From assembly GCA_030522415.1 (NCBI GenBank), contig CM060108.1:53174452-53238451 (forward strand): DNA of 64,000 nucleotides, read 5' to 3'. Positions 57,756 through 64,000 of this stretch are shown here, one piece after another. The translations under genes were made by a program, and so were the position numbers. Source of the stretch: Channallabes apus (taxonomy: Eukaryota; Chordata; Actinopteri; Siluriformes; Clariidae). The notes under the pieces were generated by a model that made no database searches, had not been told where the DNA came from, and saw only the letters and a list, made by a program, of their open reading frames with translations. Within the stretch, counting starts at the first letter, position 1. Every line of letters starts with the position of its first letter.

Positions 57756-58883
57756 TTATGTGGCGTGTGGTAGTAAGTATCCTTGTTTCTCAGCGCATCC
57801 TTGCTCGTAGTCAGGATTGGAGAAGCTCTGGTCACTTAGGACTGCCCTTAACTCCACGCCGGCATCCTCACTCAACACGCTGTCCGTGCTCTCCGACACG
57901 TCTAGCAGGTACTCCCTGGGGCTCTGGCATGCCCCCCTGAGCACCCTCTTTGCCCGCTTGTTGAGCAGGATGTACGCCGTGGGGTTGATGAAGACGCGAG
58001 AGAAGGCGATGCATTCGGTGCCTTGGATGGCGAAGTCCAGGTGCAGGCTCGAACCGCACTCGGGCACCACGTGTAGCTCGTGGAGAAGGTGCAGCACGAG
58101 CACCAGGGTGTAGGGGAACCAGAGCAGGAAGAACAGCGTGGTGGAGACGACGGTACGCCTGACCGTCCCGGAACATCCCGAGGAACGCGCGCACAGGACC
58201 GCGGTGACGGACGAACCGAGCAGGAGCAGGAAGGGGATCCCGAAGACGAGGAGCGCCTGCTGGAGGCGCATGTAAATCTTCCATCCCGGCGTGTACTGGT
58301 ACAGGCACTGGGTCTCGACGTGGACGCGGCGCTCCTCGACGAAGCCCAGGTGCGGCGCGGCAGCCAGGCAGGCCAGGGTCCACACGCAAGCGCACCACGC
58401 GGCGTCCTTCCTGGTGTCCCCGACACGCCTGAAGACGCTCGCGGCGTCCAGGCAGCTACGCAGCGGCGCGCACGCGGTGAACAGGTTCCCGGCGTACAGG
58501 CCCACCGCGAACACCAGTGTCACCGTCTTGCACGCGTGCGCGCCGAAGATCCAGTCGCGCGCCGCGTACACGGCCCAGAACGGGAAGGTGGCGGCGAGCA
58601 GCAGGTCCGCGCACAGCGCGCACGCAGCCGGCGCGCGCCGCGCGGGTTTACCGCGCGCGAGCACGCACAGCAGCGCGACGTTCGCCGCGAGCCCGAGCGC
58701 GCATGCCACCGAGTAGAAGACCGGCAAGAAGTAACGGCTGAAGTTCTTCACCTGGTGTTTCTCACACGGCCGGAAGTCCGACAGCGCGTCCAGGGAGTAA
58801 TACTCCGAGTAATCATAGTCCGGCTCCGAGCCGTTACTGCTGCTGCTGCTGCCGCCCGCGTGGAGAGACGCAGAGTCGTCCAT
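57756..58883 (-). CDS. ackr2: Atypical chemokine receptor 2-like seven-transmembrane protein
   Basis: A 375-residue class A receptor in one exon. Start chosen at MDDSASLHAGG; the in-frame ATG 72 bases upstream lies in a CA-repeat leader. The N-terminus has sulfotyrosine-type EPDYDYSEYYSLD (Y23-Y29) and N-glycosylation sites at N17 and N47. Four extracellular cysteines fit the chemokine-receptor pattern (C40 with C276; C118 with C193). TM6 has LLWFPY and TM7 has NPTAY (300-304). The TM6-TM7 stretch (FFLLWFPYTL, HLDFAIQGTECIAF) and WKIYMRLQQALL before TM5 agree best with ACKR2. At the end of TM3 the DRYLAIV box is replaced by RSCLDAA (142-148), as expected of a receptor that does not couple G proteins. 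The tail is rich in Ser and acidic residues (beta-arrestin-type). ACKR2 scavenges inflammatory CC chemokines in mammals. Codon use is strikingly GC-rich. Confidence 0.85.
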   Translation of the reverse strand: MDDSASLHAGGSSSSSNGSEPDYDYSEYYSLDALSDFRPCEKHQVKNFSRYFLPVFYSVACALGLAANVALLCVLARGKPARRAPAACALCADLLLAATFPFWAVYAARDWIFGAHACKTVTLVFAVGLYAGNLFTACAPLRSCLDAASVFRRVGDTRKDAAWCACVWTLACLAAAPHLGFVEERRVHVETQCLYQYTPGWKIYMRLQQALLVFGIPFLLLLGSSVTAVLCARSSGCSGTVRRTVVSTTLFFLLWFPYTLVLVLHLLHELHVVPECGSSLHLDFAIQGTECIAFSRVFINPTAYILLNKRAKRVLRGACQSPREYLLDVSESTDSVLSEDAGVELRAVLSDQSFSNPDYEQGCAEKQGYLLPHAT

Positions 58884-60850
58884 GTCGTGTCTGTCTGTGT
58901 GTCTCTGCTTCTGCTGCGCTCTCCTCTTAGTGGTGTAACACACACACACACACACACACTGGAAGAATGCAGAGGGAGGAAAGACAAAAAGTCATTTAAC
59001 TCTTCAAGCGCCTTCACGTCCACATCAAAGCAAAAAATAAATAAAAACATCTGTCTCGACACTTTAATAAATCCTGCAGCATCATACTGACAGGTAGACA
59101 TCCTGTACTATATATACACTATACTTTCAATAACAACAAAAATGTTTTGTTTAAACAGTAAGTGAACTCTTGAAATTAATAACTAGTTCCCTCCAGTTAT
59201 TTCTATAACTTTGTCTCCATGTTTTGTTTCACAACTTTATGTAAATCTGTACATCATCTTCTGGAAGCTTTTTTTGGCGAGTCGTGGCTCACATGAGTGT
59301 TTTCTTCTTCAGATTCACACATCTTTTTCCCCACTGGCAGTACAGTATGTGAGGTTTTTATGGTTGTTCTCAACAAAGACATGAAAGATCCGATTTTTCC
59401 CCCCTGTTATTATTTTAGGCACATTATATTTGTCAATACTCTTGATGAAGATCAGATCACATTTTATGAAAAAATTAATGCAGAAAACCAGGAAGTTCCA
59501 AAAGGTTCACCTACTTTTTCTTGCCCTTGTACTTGTGATTTAAACACAAAACATCAGAACAGGCACGTGCCTGTGGGTAGGGCTCAACCTGTGCAGAGAA
59601 CATGCCCTTTTTGTAATTACACTCAGAAGTGCCCTGTTTTGGGGAGGGTTTTTTTGTTTGTTTTTTAAATAAATCAATGGTATCCCTTTACGTCTGTTTG
59701 TCTTTTTAACAAATATTTAACCAATTGAAGGCATTAAAAAACGCATCTCTTAGAACCGCTCAAACTGTCAGTCAAACTTCACAACTTCGCCCCCTGAGCG
59801 CCGTGAACTTACGTTTCAGCAAATCAGAGTCATAGAGCAGTTTTTTTCAAACACATAACCTTTGAAAAAAGTAAAAATAAATCCAGACAGATAAGTGTTT
59901 CCGTTAGTATTTGTGTGCACACATGCTGCGTGTGTGTTTGTGTGCGCACGTGCTATGTAACTTAACAAAGAACCTCTCTAATGACACGAGTGCATGCACA
60001 CACTTACTAACGGAATCACTGCTGTAAAGTAAAACAAAACAAAAAATACCCTGCACTTGACCTTTGAAAAGAATTGCGACAGAGCAGTGTTTTCATTAGA
60101 GTGTGTGTGTGTGAAGCCGAGAGGAGGAGGCTTCACAGAAGGGGAACGCTCTGAAATGATGCACACACACACACACACACACAAATGGAATCAGTACAGT
60201 CTGACAGAGAGAGAGAAACAGGATATTTAACCTCTCTAATGACAATTGATTTTGCTTTACACATGTGCACCCATGTTGTGATAAAAATGTGCAGTCATTT
60301 TTTGTCCTAAAACGACTCCAGCATGTTAAAATTCACTGCACTTCAGCGCTATTATTTCAGCCAAAGTGAAAATATGAACTAATCCCAGGAAAAATATTCA
60401 GTTTAGCAGTTTAACTAGTTTATTTATTTTAGCCTACTTAATATCTATTTGTGCAGGTGTTTGTTTACATTGAGCAAGTAGTGCATTAGTAGCTTATTTT
60501 AAAGTAGATTATTCAATCCGACACATAACTGTTCATAACATCACTTTTACTCAATATGTAGATGCTGCAACAAAATCTAGATGGGCAGACAGACAGACAG
60601 AATATTTTCGAATTTCGGGTCATCCACCATGTAAAGATATCATTCACTGAAAAAAGTAAACCATAGCTGTCGTTTGTTTAATGTGTTTTTTTCTCATTCG
60701 ATTAGTTAAAAAAATATTAATTTGCTCTTTTAAACTAAGCTGTCTAATTTATGCTTATGTGTGAATTTTTTTTTTTTTTACTTTAGTATAATGCTTCTGA
60801 TAGCAGGGAACCAAAGTGAAATATTTCATTTTGATCAAGGCACTTTTATT
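58884..60850. other. 5' flank of ackr2 and intergenic DNA
   Basis: A CA tract (58938-58959) precedes the ATG. 59420-59530 is a Tc1-type end (CACATTATATTTGTCAATAC), matching 28245-28330. GT/CA tracts lie at 60100-60182. No gene recognised. Confidence 0.45.
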
Positions 60851-60865
60851 AGGTTGAGTGTGATT

Positions 60866-60877
60866 TGCGCATGCGCA
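60866..60877. promoter_or_regulatory. NRF1-type palindrome
   Basis: TGCGCATGCGCA is a perfect 12-base palindrome matching the NRF1 consensus, in otherwise AT-rich DNA and about 250 bases upstream of a splice-donor-like AAAG|GTAAGG. Suggests a TATA-less promoter; not proven. Confidence 0.45.
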
Positions 60878-61029
60878 GTCTTTAAACCGTAGTTTTGGCG
60901 ATATAATTTTATTTCCGCCTCAAACAGGAGCATGATATGAAACCATTAAGGAAGGATATGAGAACCTGTATTTCAGTTAGTTAAAGCAGTTTCTGTTAAA
61001 CATATTTATTTTGTCATATCCTTGACTGG

Positions 61030-61128
61030 AAATAATTTTCAGCCAACGTAACTTTCAGTCCTGTGTGGAAAGCAAGTTACAGAACGGAGAGAGCGGGACC
61101 CGAAGAGAGTAGCTGCTTTTACAGAAAG
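61030..61128 (+). other. Candidate untranslated first exon
   Basis: A purine-rich stretch ending ACAGAAAG followed by GTAAGGTG, a strong 5' splice-site match at 61129. No ORF. Its 5' limit is a guess. It may begin the gene whose exons lie at 62980 onward. Confidence 0.3.
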
Positions 61129-61211
61129 GTAAGGTGTAAACTCTGATAAAACATAAACACTAATTGAAACGTTGTTAAATCAGGATGGTAACACCTTGTC
61201 TGTAGCGTATA

Positions 61212-62402
61212 CAGAGGTGGAAAGAGTAATAAAATTTTGTACTCAAGTACAAGTACTGTTACTTCAGTGAAATTTTACTTAAGTACAAGTAAAGTTACCA
61301 TTATAAAAATCTACTCAAGTAAAAGTAAAAAGTAGCTCATTAAAAAATTTACTCAGAGTAAAAGTTACTGAGTTACTTTTTTACTTTTATTTCTTTAACA
61401 GCGGGGTGGGATGAGGCATTCTAGCATAGTTCAAAAAAAGATGAGCAGATATAAATCTCAAACTAGTTGTTTTTAACTGAAGGAACACCTTTGCATAATA
61501 AAGCTGTTGTCTTTCTTGTGCTTGAAAATCAAAGTGGTCACTTAAATATGGTGTTACGTCCCAGTCTAGGGCCAAACAGCAAACGAATGGTTCAGGGTTC
61601 TATTTTAAACTGTATGGAAATGGTGGTATATGGCAGAAAGAACTAGATCCAATCATTAACTGATGAAATAATGAGGTTTGTATATACAGAACAATACACA
61701 CACACACACACAACAGGAGGAGGAGGATCAGATTCAGGATGGACCCAGGCCAAAATAATAAACAAAATGGTATTTATATTTAGTAGCTAGATTACCTGCA
61801 AAAAAAAAAAAAAAAACACAAACAAAAATACAGGTACCTTCCCGGACTCCCTAAACCAAAAACAATGAAATTATCTACAAATATATACAAAGATCAACCA
61901 AACCAAAGGGACAAAGCAATAATCAAAGTCAATTGGAGGCAAAAAGTCAAACCAGAATACACAACCAAATATCAAAACGCCAAAATCACAACCTCTTTCC
62001 TCTTTCCCGCGTCTCTCTCCGGTTTATATATGGTCGTGCTAGTCAATGACGTCACTCTCAAGGCGGAAGCGACCGTGTGGAAGGTCAGGTAGATGCCGAT
62101 GTCAGAAAACCTGGAGTGGAGTCTGGAGCGGCGCGCGACCAGGACATGATACACACACGCGGCGCAACGGAGCATTTATAAAGCATGATATTTTTATTAT
62201 TTTATCATTTTCATTCATTTATTTTTTACTCAGTAGCGAATATGATTTAAAATGTAGCGAATTACAATACTTCAAACAAAACGTACTTAAGTAAAAGTAA
62301 AATTACAGATTTTTAAAACTACTTTTAAAAAGTAGAAATACACAAAAAAGCTACCCAATTACAGTAACGCGAGTAAATGTAATTCGTTACTTTCCACCTC
62401 TG
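61212..62402. mobile_element. Non-autonomous hAT element with 8-bp TSD
   Basis: Ends CAGAGGTGGAAAG and CTTTCCACCTCTG are inverted repeats. Flanked by AGCGTATA on both sides (61204-61211, 62403-62410). The arms are made of ACTCAAGTA/AAAGTTAC-type repeats. The middle has a CA tract, an A-tract and a short unrelated segment, but no transposase. Confidence 0.9.
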
Positions 62403-62979
62403 AGCGTATATAGGTTAAGCATATATAAGCTTACGTTAGTTTCAGTGCATGAGCACGGACACTTCTTGCCAGGAATCACTAAACTAAGCTTTGCTAGGAA
62501 AAGTTAACAAACAGCTAACAAAAGTAATACACAATTTATGTCTCGTTCGGAATGTGTATTGAGCCCGAAAACAATGAGAATGTCTCGTTAAAAACTGTGT
62601 GAAACAATGCGCTAATTGGTAAATAATACAGTGATGTTGCAATTTAACAGAGCATGGCCTACCTTTGTTTAATTGATCCAAAAAGAAAATTATTCATGAC
62701 ATGTCAAATTTCAAACAGCACTGCTAGCGAGATGGCCAGCACTTTTCCTAATGGAAGAGGTAATGTCTTTATGTCAATTCCCCTCAGACCTACCTGATAC
62801 TCATTCTTTCATGTGCCAATTGTTCTACTGTTGGAATGAAGATAAAAAGATTTTGAGAGGAGAGGAATTTATTAATATTACACAATCACAAAAGCTGATC
62901 TTAAGGAGTCTGATCAAATATGTAGATCTTTTTGAAAGACATTTGAGTTCTTCTGCAAGTTCTTGTTTTTATTTTGTAG

Positions 62980-63135
62980 ATCAATGCTGAGTTCTTGCGA
63001 GTTACAACAGTTCCTTTGGAGGCAAAGTTTTTGGCGCAGTTGGACAAATATTCCACCAAACTGCTAGAGGTCATCAGAAGCAAGGGAGGACATGTGAAAG
63101 AGCAGACCACCAGGACTTTGCAAGTTTTAGATGAG
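62980..63135 (+). CDS. Coding exon of uncharacterised SAMD3-like gene (or pseudogene)
   Basis: The open segment is bounded by an acceptor (TTTTTATTTTGTAG) and a donor (GAG|GTATTT), 52 codons in phase 0: INAEFLRVTTVPLEAKFLAQ, LDKYSTKLLEVIRSKGGHVK, EQTTRTLQVLDE. The pattern (EFxRhT...FhxxLDxYxxxLLxhhxxKGG) resembles the C-terminal region of fish proteins annotated as sterile-alpha-motif domain 3-like. I recognise this by pattern only. No convincing upstream coding exon was found: a candidate at 62719-62759 would need a 28-base intron. The gene may therefore be partial, or its 5' exons may lie beyond recognition. Confidence 0.45.
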
Positions 63136-63235
63136 GTATTTGTATGAAAAGTCTATCAATGGTATTCATAGCTGAATAGTTGTTGTGTGTAGGTGTGAGT
63201 GAGATTTTAATTACTATCAATTGTTCTTACTCAGA

Positions 63236-63351
63236 CTGTTCACATCACCATCAAAAGGGAAACTATCCTCAAATCTCTGATGATCTACTTGGGTGAACCT
63301 GTTGAGCACCTTATTAAAGAATACAAGATAAGGCAATCTCTCTCTCACTAA
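63236..63351 (+). CDS. Next coding exon of the same gene, possibly terminal
   Basis: Acceptor TTCTTACTCAG at 63225-63235, then TVHITIKRETILKSLMIYLG and EPVEHLIKEYK in phase 0, continuing IRQSLSH to a TAA at 63349. The 100-base intron between the exons is typical for fish. In related proteins more residues follow the KEY motif, so either the true donor lies before the stop or the copy is truncated by the LINE that follows. Confidence 0.4.
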
Positions 63352-63439
63352 CACAAGCAACTACAGACCCTTTTTGGTTCGTGTTGAGATGTACGCACTC
63401 AACCTAAAATATCCAAAAAATCTACAGTACACTCAAAAA

Positions 63440-64000
63440 AGTTCTGGTGGAGCAGGTGGGAAAAAGATGTTCTAGAGAAAACTAGAGTCACAGCTTCAAC
63501 AGAGTGACTCTAGGAGCCTGTGGCTGGGATTAAGGACAATTACGGACTATAAAACACCAACATGCGATATGACGAACGCGGACGCCACTCTGGCAGATGA
63601 GCTGAACACTTTCTATGCTCACTTTGAGGCTGCAGCTAAAGACGCTAGCGATGCTAATGCTAGCGGCGCTAACGGCTGCAGACAGGAAGACACTGCCAGC
63701 ACCGGAAATGCGTTCATCATCACCGAGCATGACGTGAGGAGAGCCTTCAAGAGAGAGAACATGAGGAAAGCAGCAGGACCACACGGCATCTCAGACCGTA
63801 TTCTCAGAGCCTGTGCAGACCAGCTGGCACCTGTGTTCACTGAGATATTCAACATCTCTTTATCTCAGTCGGTGATCCTCACATGCTTCAAAGAGTCCAT
63901 CATTGTTCCTGTTCCAAAAAAACCACATCCTTCTTCTCTCAACGATTATCAGCCTGTAGCCCTCACCTCAGTAGTGATGAAGTGTTTTGATCGGCTGGTC
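63440..64000 (+). pseudogene. CR1/Rex1-like LINE ORF2, runs off the window
   Basis: From about 63470 the frame gives RKLESQLQQSDSRSLWLGLR, then DYKTPTCDMTNADATLADEL, NTFYAHFEAAAK. RT finger motifs follow: RKAAGPHGISDRILRACADQ, FKESIIVPVPKKPHP, LNDYQPVALTSVVMKCFDRL. It is open to the last base. The same group as 16783..19140 but a different copy (ADELNTFYAHFE against [11 protein letters not shown]). Whether it is intact cannot be told from here. Confidence 0.75.

Noticed and set aside
57868..58426. Two further minus-strand ORFs of about 175 codons within ackr2
   Set aside because: Alternative frames of the same high-GC exon, Pro/Arg/Ser-rich and without family features.
58080..59090. 336-codon plus-strand ORF opposite ackr2
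   Set aside because: Antisense shadow of a GC-rich exon; composition is Glu/Arg/Ala-rich without any domain, and the sense frame is a clear receptor.
62719..62787. A coding exon 62719-62759 starting MASTFPNGR spliced to 62788
   Set aside because: Splice sites and phase fit, but the intron would be only 28 bases, too short for the spliceosome.

Overview
This window is vertebrate nuclear DNA, almost certainly from a ray-finned fish. It is AT-rich and intron-sparse, and packed with repeat families typical of teleosts: L2, CR1/Rex1-like and RTE LINEs, V-SINEs, Tc1-like and hAT DNA transposons, CA/GT microsatellites and solo LTRs. I cannot name the species from sequence alone. Nothing prokaryotic (operons, CRISPR, IS elements) is present.

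Three genuine host genes are clear, all on the minus strand. Two are tandem, intact, single-exon copies of the sterol 12-alpha-hydroxylase gene cyp8b1 (980..2521 and 32541..34082; 513 aa each, about 92% identical). The third is a single-exon chemokine-binding receptor most like atypical chemokine receptor 2 (ackr2, 57756..58883). CYP8B1 and ACKR2 are neighbours in mammals, so this looks like retained ancestral linkage with a lineage-specific cyp8b1 duplication. At the right end, two in-phase exons (62980..63135 and 63236..63351) belong to an uncharacterised gene or pseudogene, preceded by an NRF1-type palindrome and a possible untranslated first exon.

The cyp8b1 duplication is larger than the gene. 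Matching flanks run from about 600 to beyond 12400 in copy 1 and from about 31960 to beyond 41800 in copy 2. Each copy was later split by different insertions, so the window records a relative chronology. Copy 1 flank received L2 pieces, a MITE, V-SINEs, a hAT element inside an L2 (8421..10471) and a Tc1-like copy (11245..12400). Copy 2 flank received a solo LTR (34982..37132) with a Tc1-like element nested in it (35070..36675), and an end-to-end but internally deleted L2 (38017..41552).

Between the copies (13-31.9 kb) is a repeat field: a Tc1 relic with a solo LTR, nested L2s, a fold-back MITE abutting a CR1/Rex1-like LINE (16783..19140), an L2 split by a 1.9-kb segment bounded by 74-bp direct repeats (20497..22529), and a 2.4-kb inverted-repeat element carrying a 62-bp minisatellite and a CCAAT-rich GC segment (28886..31322). 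From 45 to 50.5 kb lies an RTE LINE with a 17-bp target-site duplication, itself interrupted by an L2. From 50.5 to 55.3 kb are V-SINEs, LINE relics, a long TA array and another Tc1-like copy. The ackr2 gene then stands out as a GC- and CpG-rich island. The window closes with a hAT MITE (61212..62402) and the 5' part of a second CR1/Rex1-like LINE that runs off the edge.
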